From the NCBI GenBank assembly GCA_964352625.1, contig CAYGSD010000004.1:189076-253075 (forward strand): 64,000 nucleotides of DNA. Direction: 5' to 3'. The notes under the pieces were generated by a model. That model was given only the letters and a program-made list of their open reading frames with translations. It searched no databases and was not told the DNA's origin. Shown here piece by piece: positions 48,810 through 58,040 of this stretch. The translations under genes and the position numbers were made by a program. Source of the stretch: JAAEPI01 sp964352625. GTDB lineage: Bacteria; Bacteroidota; Bacteroidia; Cytophagales; Cyclobacteriaceae. The first letter of the stretch is position 1; every line of letters starts with the position of its first letter.

Positions 48810-51290
48810 ATGCGCAAATTCCTTTTTTGGCTTTCTGTTTTTGTTCCGGTGATAATTTTTGCCCAGCAGACTATCGTATCGGGCAAAGTCACGGAGGCAG
48901 CTACGGGTACACCTGTACCTTTCGCCACAGTCAGTTTTGTGGGCACTTCTGATGGGGCAATCACCGATTTTGATGGAAATTTTGTTGCCAAAACAACCAA
49001 ATCCGTAGACTCGATATCGGTCACATACATTGGCTACCTGCGTAGAGTGAAGGCTTTGAATTTTGGAACAAGTCAAGTCATCAATTTCCAATTGGACGAA
49101 AGCTTGACTTCTTTGGATGAGGTGGTGGTGTATGCCGGGGAAAATCCGGCTTTTGAAATTCTCCGAAGAATTAATTCCAACAAGAAAAGGAATGACAAGA
49201 GAGAGCTTGATGCGTATGAGTATGAGAGCTATACGCGAACGGAATTTGACGTAAATGAAATGACCGATCACTTCAGAAAACGAAAGGTGATGTCGCAGAT
49301 TCAAAGTGTCATGGACAGCATTGAGCAAATTGCTGGTGAGGATGGGAAACCTATTCTTCCCATTCTAATTTCTGAGGCGATTTCTAAGTTCCATTTTCGC
49401 AAGAGTCCTCAGGCCAAGCACGAGCAGATGATTCGGACGCGAGTAAGTGGAGTCGGAATCACCGATGGAACCTTAACCTCCCAAGTCATTGGCAGCTCTT
49501 TCCAGGAATATAACTTTTATCAGAATTGGCTGAACATTGTAGAAAAGGAATTTGCCAGCCCCATTGCCGATGGGGGTCGCTTAATTTATGAGTACGATTT
49601 AGTGGATAGTCTGGAAGTGGATGGGCGGTACTGTTATCAACTTGATTTCTTCCCTCGTCAAGAGCAGGATTTAGCTTTTCATGGCACCATGTGGATCACC
49701 AAGGAAGAGTATGCTTTGAAGCGTATCGACGCATACGTTTCGGACAAAGCCAATTTGAATTTTATTGGAAAGATCAAAATCCAACAAGATTTGGAGCCAA
49801 CAGAAGCGGGCCCTTGGCTACCGAGTAAAACCCGTGTGGTCATACAGGTGAAGCCATTATCCCCGACTTCAGCAGGATTTCTTGGGAAATTCTATGTCTC
49901 TAATAAAGACTTTGTCATCAATGCTCCCAAAGAGAATGCTTTCTATCTGAGCCCTATCACGCTCGATCCTGATGTGCGAAAGTCTGATGAAGATTACTGG
50001 CGCCAAGCTCGCCATGATTCATTGACACGAACTGAAGAAAATGTATTTACAATGATCGATTCTTTGAAGAAAATACCTCAGATACGTCGAGCTACAGAGG
50101 CCACAAAATTTCTTGTGAACGGCTACATTAAAGCTGGAAAAATAGACATTGGTCCGTACACCACTTTCATAGGGAAAAATGATATTGAGGGTTGGCGCCT
50201 AGGATTTGGAGCTCGAACGAATCTTGACTTTAGTAACAAATGGGTACTAGGGGGGCACATAGGATACGGATTTGATGATCAGGAATTTAAATACTCGGCC
50301 TACACCTACACCATTCTGGATAGGACGCGGTGGACCACTTTAAAATATGAACAACAGAAGGAGGTGGAACAGATTTGGTTGCTCAACGAGAACATTGCCC
50401 CAAATAGCTTATTCTATTCCTTTAGCCGATTTGGTACGCTGACCCAGCCGTTTGACAAGCAGAAGTATAGACTGAGCATGACCAGGCAGGTGATCAAAGG
50501 CTTGAATATTGAATTGGCGGGTAGACATGAAGAACATAACCCACTTTTTGATTTCAATTACTTCACTGATGGCACTCAAAGCACACTAGCTTCAAGCTAT
50601 CAAATCTCAGAAGTGTCCACTGAAATCAGCTACGCACGTGACGAAGTTTTTGTAATAAACGATAACGAACGCTTGAGCCTTGGTACAGTTCGGTCGCCAA
50701 AGTTTACATTGAACTATTTTCGAGGGTTTGATGGAGTTATTGGTAGTGATTTTTCTTATCACAAACTGAAAGGGTCTATCTCCAAAAAAATAAAAACGGG
50801 TGTTTTTGGCCGGTCTCAGGTTCAGCTTGGCGGTGGACGATTTTTCGGGAAAGCACCTTATTCAATGCTCTTTAACCCTATCGGAAATGAGACGCCTATT
50901 TACGTTGGTTTTGCTTACAACCTTATGAACTATTTTGAATTTAGCTCTGACAGATATGTGGAGCTAAAATACAATCACTCGTTTGAAGGATTCCTTTTGA
51001 ATAGAGTTCCGTTGCTCCGAAAAATGAAGCTCAGAGCCGTGCTGAATGCGAATGCGCTTATGGGAGATCTGCAGGATAAGAACATTGCTGTTTCTCAGTT
51101 CGGCACTGACCTGTCCGGAAACCCAATTTATCCTTTTCGAAGGTGGGAGAATAAACCGTATGTGGAAGTTGGCTATGGGGTAACGAATATTTTTCGTGTT
51201 TTTTCAATCCAGGCCTTCCACAGGCTCACATATTTAGACCAAAACGTCAACAAGTTTGGGATAAAGTTTCGAGTGGATTTTCAGCTGTGA
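48810..51290 (+). CDS. DUF5686 outer-membrane protein with carboxypeptidase-regulatory-like domain
   Basis: The 826-residue protein has a signal peptide (RKFLFWLSVFVPVIIFAQQ) and an N-terminal CarboxypepD_reg-like beta-sandwich domain (VSGKVTEAATGTPVPFATVS, then DGAITDFDGNF). The DUF5686 region (from about residue 120) follows, and it ends in many predicted outer-membrane beta strands with a C-terminal aromatic strand (GIKFRVDFQL). The start is placed at 48810 after the promoter element; an open frame extends 24 codons upstream. The protein is probably an outer-membrane barrel of unknown ligand, related to but distinct from TonB receptors. Confidence 0.86.
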   Translation: MRKFLFWLSVFVPVIIFAQQTIVSGKVTEAATGTPVPFATVSFVGTSDGAITDFDGNFVAKTTKSVDSISVTYIGYLRRVKALNFGTSQVINFQLDESLTSLDEVVVYAGENPAFEILRRINSNKKRNDKRELDAYEYESYTRTEFDVNEMTDHFRKRKVMSQIQSVMDSIEQIAGEDGKPILPILISEAISKFHFRKSPQAKHEQMIRTRVSGVGITDGTLTSQVIGSSFQEYNFYQNWLNIVEKEFASPIADGGRLIYEYDLVDSLEVDGRYCYQLDFFPRQEQDLAFHGTMWITKEEYALKRIDAYVSDKANLNFIGKIKIQQDLEPTEAGPWLPSKTRVVIQVKPLSPTSAGFLGKFYVSNKDFVINAPKENAFYLSPITLDPDVRKSDEDYWRQARHDSLTRTEENVFTMIDSLKKIPQIRRATEATKFLVNGYIKAGKIDIGPYTTFIGKNDIEGWRLGFGARTNLDFSNKWVLGGHIGYGFDDQEFKYSAYTYTILDRTRWTTLKYEQQKEVEQIWLLNENIAPNSLFYSFSRFGTLTQPFDKQKYRLSMTRQVIKGLNIELAGRHEEHNPLFDFNYFTDGTQSTLASSYQISEVSTEISYARDEVFVINDNERLSLGTVRSPKFTLNYFRGFDGVIGSDFSYHKLKGSISKKIKTGVFGRSQVQLGGGRFFGKAPYSMLFNPIGNETPIYVGFAYNLMNYFEFSSDRYVELKYNHSFEGFLLNRVPLLRKMKLRAVLNANALMGDLQDKNIAVSQFGTDLSGNPIYPFRRWENKPYVEVGYGVTNIFRVFSIQAFHRLTYLDQNVNKFGIKFRVDFQL

Positions 51291-51296
51291 TGCGAG

Positions 51297-52505
51297 CTAA
51301 TTCAAAAAAACCTTCACGGCTTGGCCTTCATCCTCTATCACGATCAAATGACCATTTTTGATAAATAGGTTCTGAAAGTCCTTGGCATCTAAGAAAATGC
51401 CGATGATATCATTGTAGGTGCTTTCGCTGTAAAAGGTCTGAAGTCTCCAAGCTCCTGGCATGGGCAGACAACTTGTGCTATTTGCTCCAGCTCGCCATTT
51501 TTTCACCACACAGTCTCCTGCATCCATGTATTTCTTGTTAGGGACGAAAACATCTTTAGCCTCAAATTCTTGCAGATAGTTTGACATTCTTTGAAAATCA
51601 GCCTCACGCCTCAAATCCGTCTGTTCTTCCTTGAACCGATCGAAATAGGGCCCTTCATCCCAGATAAGTTGCTTGAACTTGCGAGGGTACATTCGAGCCA
51701 AGTTGTAATAGAAATAGAATTCTTTTTCGAATGGAGACAGGTAATTCAGATCGCGTCCAATGTCAGCAGCTGATCTTTCCTTTTCGGAAAATTGAGCAAG
51801 GAGTTCTTCGAATCTGTCCGCTCTAATTTGCAATAGCCTTGCTCGTTCAGCAGCCGCGGCTTCTTCAGCAATTCGTTTCTTTTCTGCTTCTGCTCTCAGG
51901 ATGTCATTTTGGGTGGAGAAATTCTGAACGGCACACATTCTGTATCCAATGTGAGGTCGAATAGCTGTACCCATGCCCCTCCAGCTCGGACTAAGCATGT
52001 TGCTCCTATGTCCAAGGCTTTCAACCCCAAAATCAATTAATAATAGCATGACTATGGCTTTTCCAGTTTCGGGTCCATAGGCACAATTTTCTCCGCCGTA
52101 TCCGCCAGTGCAGGTAATTCTTTTGTGTCCTAAAATTCCTTTTTCTCCCGACTCAATCGCCCAACATTCCGCAGACTCAAACATTTGTCTATCAGGAAGC
52201 AGTGGAGGAGAAGGCTGTCTGTTCAGTAAGTCTGTAGAGAGCGTGGTATAATAATGATTGGTCTTCAACAGATGTGTTTTGTTCGTCGCTTCGCAATACG
52301 CCTCATAGAATTTGTGAAATTTCTTTGGTTGCATGCGCGCTAGGTTATTGTAGAGAAAGATGTCTTTTTCTTCTGCTGTGAGATAGCTTACAGACTGAGC
52401 AGTATTTGCCTCAGCGATTTCTTGAGAACTGAAAAACGCAGAAGGCTCCTGAGCCGAGAGGCTACAGGTCAGATTGCCTAAAAGTAGGATTGTAAGTATT
52501 CTCAT
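51297..52505 (-). CDS. CAP (SCP/PR-1) domain protein with a duplicated half domain
   Basis: The 402-residue exported protein has a signal peptide (TILLLGNLTCSLSAQ), a complete CAP domain (about residues 40-200, with YNNLARMQPKKF and the signature SLGHRSNMLSPSWRGMG), an alanine-rich charged coiled coil (about 205-235), and a second CAP-like half (about 250-400, with YYNLARMYPRKF). The second half lacks the GHR-type signature. CAP domains bind lipids or act as nucleases or toxins in different organisms. It converges on the DUF5686 gene with a gap of only 6 bases. Confidence 0.82.
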   Translation of the reverse strand: MRILTILLLGNLTCSLSAQEPSAFFSSQEIAEANTAQSVSYLTAEEKDIFLYNNLARMQPKKFHKFYEAYCEATNKTHLLKTNHYYTTLSTDLLNRQPSPPLLPDRQMFESAECWAIESGEKGILGHKRITCTGGYGGENCAYGPETGKAIVMLLLIDFGVESLGHRSNMLSPSWRGMGTAIRPHIGYRMCAVQNFSTQNDILRAEAEKKRIAEEAAAAERARLLQIRADRFEELLAQFSEKERSAADIGRDLNYLSPFEKEFYFYYNLARMYPRKFKQLIWDEGPYFDRFKEEQTDLRREADFQRMSNYLQEFEAKDVFVPNKKYMDAGDCVVKKWRAGANSTSCLPMPGAWRLQTFYSESTYNDIIGIFLDAKDFQNLFIKNGHLIVIEDEGQAVKVFLN

Positions 52506-52586
52506 GTCACGCTCGGCTGATAGGATAACTCATGGGATACGAGTCTATTGTTTGCGAAGTTCACAACTAAAACCAATTTTTGCTCC

Positions 52587-53339
52587 ATGAGCTACGTTAA
52601 CCTGACCACCCAAGATGGCATTGGCACCATCGAATTCTTCACTGAGCAATCGAATTCCCTTCCGGGAAAAGTCCTAGCCGATTTGGCTGAAACTATTTCC
52701 AAAGCAGGGAATGATCCTGAAATCAAAGTGGTCATTCTCAAAAGTGGAGGAGAAAGGGCCTTTTGCGCAGGAGCGAGTTTCGATGAACTTTTGGCGATAG
52801 AAGATGCGGAAAATGGTCTCAAGTTTTTCATGGGTTTTGCCAATGTGATCAATGCCATGCGGAAGGCGCCTAAGTTTATCATTGGGCGAGTGCAAGGCAA
52901 GGCGGTAGGTGGTGGAATCGGCTTGGCAGCTTCCATGGATTATTGTTTTGCTACAAAATTCTCATCCATCAAGTTGAGTGAGTTGGCTCTGGGAATAGGG
53001 CCATTCGTGGTAGGGCCGGCGATCGAAAGAAAAGTTGGTCTTTCGGCCATGTCGGAGATGGGCATAAATCCAGACCTGTTCTTCGAGCCTGATTGGGCGC
53101 ATCAGAAGGGACTTTTCAATAAAGTGTTTGATGACGTTGTGCACATGGATGTTGCGGTGCAAGAATTGGCTGCTAAACTAGCAGCCTACAATCCAGAGGC
53201 AATGGCAGAACTAAAAAGGACATTTTGGAGAGGAACGGAAGACTGGGATCAGTTGTTGGCTGAAAGAGCCCAAATCAGTGGCCATTTGGTGACCTCAGAT
53301 TTTACCAAGACATTTATTCAGAAATTCAAGAAAAAGTAA
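52587..53339 (+). CDS. Enoyl-CoA hydratase/isomerase family protein with altered active site
   Basis: The 250-residue crotonase-fold protein keeps the oxyanion-hole segments AFCAGASFDELLAIED and GKAVGGGIGLAASMDY. The first catalytic glutamate of hydratases, present as GGGCEL in the paralogue at 17620, is replaced (GGGIGL); the second is retained in IKLSELALGIGPF. This suggests an isomerase, hydrolase or methylglutaconyl-type activity rather than a plain hydratase. Start is the ATG at 52587, after a near-consensus AATTTTTG; a longer frame reaches 52548. It is coupled to the next gene by TAATG. Confidence 0.88.
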   Translation: MSYVNLTTQDGIGTIEFFTEQSNSLPGKVLADLAETISKAGNDPEIKVVILKSGGERAFCAGASFDELLAIEDAENGLKFFMGFANVINAMRKAPKFIIGRVQGKAVGGGIGLAASMDYCFATKFSSIKLSELALGIGPFVVGPAIERKVGLSAMSEMGINPDLFFEPDWAHQKGLFNKVFDDVVHMDVAVQELAAKLAAYNPEAMAELKRTFWRGTEDWDQLLAERAQISGHLVTSDFTKTFIQKFKKK

Positions 53340-54115
53340 TGTTCCTACGCAAGCTCTTCTCTGGTGAAAATAAACTGACTTGGGTTTTTATTGACCTCAT
53401 AATTGTGATTATCGGCGTGTACTGTGCCTTTCTCATTCAGAGTTCTGCCGAGGATCGCAAGATGGAGGTAGAGAAAGAGAAAATTATGTCCGCTTTGAAA
53501 TTCGAACTAGAATTTTTCAGAATTGAAATGCCTGGACGTGGTGGATTCTCAGAAGGGCAAGCGAAAGAATGGAAATCAATCCTAGATTCGGGTAGCTATC
53601 AAGACCTAACCAGTTGGCGATTCATTGAACCCCAGTACAATTATCAGGTAATCGAACACGCCATCAATCACCAGAATTCAGAAATCATTGATTTTGATTT
53701 GTATGATGCACTTCAGAGGCTTTTTGTCGAGATCAAAAGAATAGAATATGCTGAGAGACTGATGACCCAAGTGGCGATGGAATTTCAAACAATCCCTTCA
53801 AACTTACCTAAAGGCTCGGCTGCTTATGGTGAAATGTGGGCGGGCAATTACGACTCTTTCAGGCGAATGATCCAATTCATGTTCGATAGGTCAGGGAATC
53901 AGGTAAGGTTGGGGGCGGAATCACAAGCGGCACTTGAGTTGGTGAATGATCGACTGAGTGTAGAGCGAAGAAAAGAGATTGAGCGCGAGATGATTGTCAA
54001 CAACCTTCACCGTGCAAAAAGTGAGGAGCAGGCTGTCGGACTCGTAAAGCAGCTATTTCCGGATTTTGACGAGCAAGAAGTGCGAGAAATCTACAACACG
54101 TCTCAGGAAAAATAA
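53339..54115 (+). CDS. Single-pass membrane protein of unknown function
   Basis: A 258-residue protein with one N-terminal transmembrane segment (about residues 15-33, WVFIDLIIVIIGVYCAFLI) followed by a charged helical cytoplasmic or periplasmic region rich in glutamate and arginine. The layout resembles DUF6090-like proteins but no family can be named. Its ATG overlaps the upstream stop as TAATG, so it is made together with the divergent enoyl-CoA hydratase. It converges on fic with no overlap. Confidence 0.7.
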   Translation: MFLRKLFSGENKLTWVFIDLIIVIIGVYCAFLIQSSAEDRKMEVEKEKIMSALKFELEFFRIEMPGRGGFSEGQAKEWKSILDSGSYQDLTSWRFIEPQYNYQVIEHAINHQNSEIIDFDLYDALQRLFVEIKRIEYAERLMTQVAMEFQTIPSNLPKGSAAYGEMWAGNYDSFRRMIQFMFDRSGNQVRLGAESQAALELVNDRLSVERRKEIEREMIVNNLHRAKSEEQAVGLVKQLFPDFDEQEVREIYNTSQEK

Positions 54116-55249
54116 TCACTCAGACAAAATTCGGTACAACTCCAGATTGAGATAATAGTGGTGTCCTGATATCGTGCGCTTTTCCAGAATGCCGAGATTC
54201 ACCAATTCATTGAGGTAATTTCTAGCCGTGGCTTCCGCATATATTTTTGCCTCTGTGAGGTGGCTCACTTTGGTCAACGGCTGAGTAAAAATCATTTGAA
54301 CCAATTGCTCAGACTTGCGAATTTTAGTTTCGCTTTCGATGGATTGCATGATGCCCTCTTTAGCCGCAAGGATGTCGTTGATTTTATCGAAAGTGAGGTT
54401 GGCGGTTACTTCAACTGCTTTCAGCATAAACAAAATCCATTGCTCCCAGAGGGCTCGCTGAGTGACGCCTGCCAGCAAGGAGTAGTAATCGTTTTTGTGA
54501 TCGATGATATAGCGGCTCAAAAACAGAATGGGTAAATCCAGCAATCCTTTTTGGGTCAGAATATTAATATTGAAAATTCTTCCGGCACGGCCATTTCCAT
54601 CTCTGAATGGGTGAATCACCTCGAATTGATAATGCGCAATGGCCATTTTAATCATCGGGTCTATGGGATATTTCGTGTCGTCATTAACAAATTCTATAAG
54701 ATTTTTGAGCTTTTCTTCAATGATACCCTTGCCTCTAGGTGGAGTATAAATGGCCGTTCCGGCGTTGGGTCCGGTTCCGCCCTGTTTTATGTAAATGTGA
54801 GCGCTGGGAGGCCGGAATCCGTCATTCGCTTGTTTGATTATTCGGTAGATATTGATGAAGTAAGCGAGATCAAAAGTGTCGTTTTTCTTTAGGTGTTCAT
54901 GACCAGCCCAGAGCGCCTCGCGATAGCGAAGCACTTCTTTTGGTGGACCCTTCAAGCCAATGTCTTCTCCTGACTCGCTATAGGCTTGATACAATTCGTC
55001 ATCCGTGGTGAAAATATTCTCAATTTCACTGGACGCCTTGGCCTCTTGCAAGCTGATACTGTTGATCAGAATACCCTGATTGGGAATGGCGATAGATCGG
55101 CCATGTAGCCTGCCAAGTGCGGATTTGGCACTCGCCAGTTGCTCCATCACTTCAACGGTGCGATAAAAGCTGGCATGAATTGGCAAATCAGGCAGTTCGT
55201 TCCATGGGGCATTCCTGTCTGGGTTGATACGAAAAAGTGGTTGTTCCAT
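54116..55249 (-). CDS. Fic family protein with N-terminal inhibitory motif and C-terminal winged helix
   Basis: The 377-residue protein has a Fic_N-like part (about residues 1-90) containing SSEIEN, which fits the (S/T)xxxE(G/N) autoinhibitory motif of class II Fic enzymes. The catalytic loop HPFRDGNGRAGR lies near residues 210-221. The C-terminal domain (about 305-375) looks like a winged helix (LTEAKIYAEATARNYLNELV with LGILEKRTISGHHYYL). Fic proteins AMPylate targets. No separate antitoxin gene is present. Two 36-bp palindromes lie upstream, and the DNA-binding-like C terminus suggests autoregulation. Confidence 0.92.
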   Translation of the reverse strand: MEQPLFRINPDRNAPWNELPDLPIHASFYRTVEVMEQLASAKSALGRLHGRSIAIPNQGILINSISLQEAKASSEIENIFTTDDELYQAYSESGEDIGLKGPPKEVLRYREALWAGHEHLKKNDTFDLAYFINIYRIIKQANDGFRPPSAHIYIKQGGTGPNAGTAIYTPPRGKGIIEEKLKNLIEFVNDDTKYPIDPMIKMAIAHYQFEVIHPFRDGNGRAGRIFNINILTQKGLLDLPILFLSRYIIDHKNDYYSLLAGVTQRALWEQWILFMLKAVEVTANLTFDKINDILAAKEGIMQSIESETKIRKSEQLVQMIFTQPLTKVSHLTEAKIYAEATARNYLNELVNLGILEKRTISGHHYYLNLELYRILSE

Positions 55250-55268
55250 CTTTTGATGTCTACTTTCT

Positions 55269-55304
55269 AGTAAACACTAATTATTCGATAAATTAATGTT
55301 TACT
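55269..55304. repeat. 36-bp palindrome 1 upstream of fic, half-site AGTAAACAYTA
   Basis: Half-site AGTAAACA (55269-55276) and its inverse TGTTTACT (55297-55304) are 20 bases apart. The 14-bp arms match with one mismatch. It lies 20 bases from the fic start codon, where a fic promoter is expected. Confidence 0.75.
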
Positions 55305-55339
55305 CGAATGTACCCTTTAAAACTGATGCCGACAATTTA

Positions 55340-55375
55340 AGTAAACACTATTTTGCGAAAAAAATGATGTTTACT
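55340..55375. repeat. 36-bp palindrome 2 between fic and the E1 gene
   Basis: Same half-sites and the same 20-base internal spacing as palindrome 1, with two mismatches in 14-bp arms. The centres are 71 bases apart. It ends 13 bases before the -33 TTG of the E1 promoter. Confidence 0.75.
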
Positions 55376-55388
55376 TACCTCTCGCCTG

Positions 55389-55416
55389 TTGAAACGAACA
55401 ATCGTTAGTACCTTTG
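55389..55416 (+). promoter_or_regulatory. Promoter of the 2-oxoacid dehydrogenase gene: TTG-N17-TACCTTTG
   Basis: TTG at 55389-55391 and TACCTTTG at 55409-55416 with 17 bases between them fit the phylum consensus. The ATG is at 55436. Confidence 0.7.
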
Positions 55417-55435
55417 CCGTCCCCAAAAACGACAT

Positions 55436-57502
55436 ATGCCCACACTAAAGACTACACCCAAAAAACAAGAAAAATCGACAATTGATTGGAAGGCGATCGC
55501 CCTGAAGATGCTCACATCACGAGCCATGGACGATCTTGAGGAAAACACCCTCGTTCCAGAAAAGAAGGTTCTTTATCAATTCTCAGCGCGTGGACATGAG
55601 TTGGGTCAGTTGATCCTTGCAGATTTATTGGATCACAAAAAAGACGCGGCAAGTGCCTACTACCGCTCTCGTCCACTTATGCTAGGTCTGGGCCTTTCCG
55701 TGGAGGATGCTTTATCGGCTCCACTTACCAGATCGGGAGGATACAGCGATGGTCGTGATATCGGGGTAGTTTGTAACATGCCCAAATCGGATCGTGGTTG
55801 TGTGGTGATACCGATGGCCGGAGATGTGGGGTCTCAATATACACCGGGCATTGGCTGGGCGCAGAGCATTCAATACTATTCTGAGAGTCTGAAGGACAAG
55901 GACTACAAAAATTCAATGGTGGCCATTTTGGGAGGTGATGGCTCGGTAGCTACCAATGGATTTTGGTCCGCTTTGACAATTGCCACCACACAAAAACTAC
56001 CCGTTTTGTTCTACATCGAGGACAATGGGTACGGCATTTCTGTTACTTCCGAATTTCAAACACCAGGCGCCAACATAGCGGATAATTTGGCCTCATTCAA
56101 GAACCTTGAAATTCTTCAAGGGAGTGGGACTAATCCTGAAGAGGCGCTAAAACAGATGAAAGCTGGAGTGAATCATGTACGCTCTGGAAAGGGGCCGGCA
56201 ATGGTGCGATTGACCGTACCGCGTCTGAATGGTCACTCTTACCAAGACAATCAAGCCTATAAGCCCGAAGAATTGGTCAAGGAGGAGCAAGCCAACGATC
56301 CATTGGATTCGATGAAGAAGATGTTTTCCGATAAGGAGTGGAAAGCATTAGAGAAGGAAGCGCAAAAAATAGTTGATGATTCAGTGAAAGCGGCATTGGC
56401 TCGTCCTGCACCGGATACTTCCATCACACAAAAATTTGTCTTCTCAGAAGACGAGGTGCAGGATATTGGAGGGCTAAGGCCGTCTGGTCATAAGTTTCCA
56501 AAAAGCTCCGAAGAGCCAACTCCGGAGAAGCAGCGAATCAACATTGGCGAGGCGATCAATAGAGCGTTGGATTATGAGCTGGAGACCAATAAGAAACTGT
56601 TGGTTTTCGGAGAGGATGTGGGGATGAAAGGAGGCGTACACGCGGTGACCATGGGCTTGCAGACCATGCATGGCGAAGATCGTGTTTTTGACACGAGTTT
56701 GTCAGAGGAAGGAATCATCGGCCGAGCCGTGGGCATGGCCATGGCGGGCTTGATGCCGGTTGCGGAAATCCAATTTAGAAAGTACGCCGATCCGGCGATG
56801 GAGCAATTGAACAACTGCGGTACGACGCGATGGAGAACGGCCAACCGATTTGCCGCACCTATCGTGGTGCGAATGCCCGGAGGATTTGCGAAGGTGGGCG
56901 ACCCGTGGCACTCAGTCACCAATGAAGTGATGTTTGCCCATGCCATTGGCTGGCAGGTGGCCTTCCCAAGCAATGCGCAAGATGCGGTGGGGTTGCTTCG
57001 GTCCGCCATGCGCTCAGATAATCCTACGATGTTTTTCGAGCACCGAAACTTAAATGATAACCGCTACGCTCGCCGACCTTATCCGGGAGATGAGTTTGTA
57101 GTGCCATTCGGGAAGGCAAATCTGCTAAAAGAGGGAGCGGACATCACTTTGGTCACGTGGGGCGCGATGTGTGAGCGTTGCGAAGCGGCAGTTGATGAGA
57201 CCGGAATCTCAGCAGACGTTCTCGATCTTCGAACCATCATGCCATGGGACAAAGAGGCTGTTTTAAACTCCATCAAGAAAACCAATCGCTGCTTGATTGT
57301 GCATGAGGACGCCATGACGGCCGGGTTCGGAGCGGAGATTGCTGCAGTGCTGGCTTCAGAAGGTTTCAGCTTCTTAGATGCTCCAGTTGAGCGACTTGCC
57401 ATGCCGGACATCCCTCTTCCGCACAATGTTCCACTGATGGAATCTGTGGTGCCGAGCGTGGAGAAGATTGCGGAGAAGATGAGGGGGATAGTTGGGTTTT
57501 AA
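55436..57502 (+). CDS. 2-oxoacid dehydrogenase E1 component, fused alpha and beta subunits
   Basis: The 688-residue protein joins an alpha subunit (about residues 1-330) to a beta subunit (about 360-688). The alpha part has the thiamine-diphosphate motif LGGDGSVATNGFW through YIEDNGYGIS (GDG-x~26-N). The beta part starts RINIGEAINRALDYELETNK and includes FGEDVGMKGGVHAVTMGL and LDLRTIMPWDKEAVL. Fused E1 proteins of this kind serve branched-chain or pyruvate dehydrogenase complexes in this phylum, transferring acyl groups to the E2 lipoyl domain. No E2 or E3 gene is in the window. Confidence 0.92.
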   Translation: MPTLKTTPKKQEKSTIDWKAIALKMLTSRAMDDLEENTLVPEKKVLYQFSARGHELGQLILADLLDHKKDAASAYYRSRPLMLGLGLSVEDALSAPLTRSGGYSDGRDIGVVCNMPKSDRGCVVIPMAGDVGSQYTPGIGWAQSIQYYSESLKDKDYKNSMVAILGGDGSVATNGFWSALTIATTQKLPVLFYIEDNGYGISVTSEFQTPGANIADNLASFKNLEILQGSGTNPEEALKQMKAGVNHVRSGKGPAMVRLTVPRLNGHSYQDNQAYKPEELVKEEQANDPLDSMKKMFSDKEWKALEKEAQKIVDDSVKAALARPAPDTSITQKFVFSEDEVQDIGGLRPSGHKFPKSSEEPTPEKQRINIGEAINRALDYELETNKKLLVFGEDVGMKGGVHAVTMGLQTMHGEDRVFDTSLSEEGIIGRAVGMAMAGLMPVAEIQFRKYADPAMEQLNNCGTTRWRTANRFAAPIVVRMPGGFAKVGDPWHSVTNEVMFAHAIGWQVAFPSNAQDAVGLLRSAMRSDNPTMFFEHRNLNDNRYARRPYPGDEFVVPFGKANLLKEGADITLVTWGAMCERCEAAVDETGISADVLDLRTIMPWDKEAVLNSIKKTNRCLIVHEDAMTAGFGAEIAAVLASEGFSFLDAPVERLAMPDIPLPHNVPLMESVVPSVEKIAEKMRGIVGF

Positions 57503-57951
57503 TCCAAGCTCTTAACTCCTGAAACATGTGAATTTATGGCCTTCCACTGATCATTAACCTTGATTAGTGAATTACTAGATTGATAAATTGTTTCAGAAGT
57601 ATCAGTTAATATGTGACCAGTTCCGCAGATAATGGCCGTTCCATTTTTGAAAATATCCAGCCGCTTTATTTCATAATAAAATGAGTCAGGTGGGGTCGGG
57701 TTGGTTTTTAGATAGTCTATTTCGTCTTGCTTTTTGTACCAACCTCCAGACTGATCAATCAATCCAAACTCTTCGTGCAGAATGCTTTTTAGCAAAGAAG
57801 TATCTGCCGTGTGATAGGCTTTTGGCCAATAGTGTTCTTTGAGTTTGCGAAGGTCTAAGGTGTCTTGTCTTGTGATTTCAAAATGCGAGGATTGCGTGGC
57901 AGTTCCACAAGAGGTGATGACCAATGCTGTTAGGATCCATAGAATTTTCAT
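57499..57951 (-). CDS. NTF2-like lipoprotein
   Basis: This 150-residue protein has a lipoprotein signal with lipobox VITSC (cysteine 15) and an NTF2/SnoaL-like domain (about residues 30-145). The domain shows the DUF4440 pattern: YHTADTSLLKSILHEEFGLI, IDYLKTNPTPP and DTSETIYQSSNSLIKVNDQW. Such folds bind small molecules or act as immunity or processing proteins. It converges on the E1 gene with a 4-base overlap. Function is unassigned. Confidence 0.8.
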   Translation of the reverse strand: MKILWILTALVITSCGTATQSSHFEITRQDTLDLRKLKEHYWPKAYHTADTSLLKSILHEEFGLIDQSGGWYKKQDEIDYLKTNPTPPDSFYYEIKRLDIFKNGTAIICGTGHILTDTSETIYQSSNSLIKVNDQWKAINSHVSGVKSLD

Positions 57952-58040
57952 TTCGTAATTTTTTGGTTGAAAAGTGCTAACGTTAACTTTTCAGTGATGG
58001 ATGTTAACAAGGTGTTAATCCTGATGCCTAATTTCACGAC

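Noticed and set aside
54116..55249. Fic as the toxin of a two-gene toxin-antitoxin pair
   Set aside because: No small antitoxin gene is adjacent, and the SSEIEN motif shows inhibition is internal to the protein.
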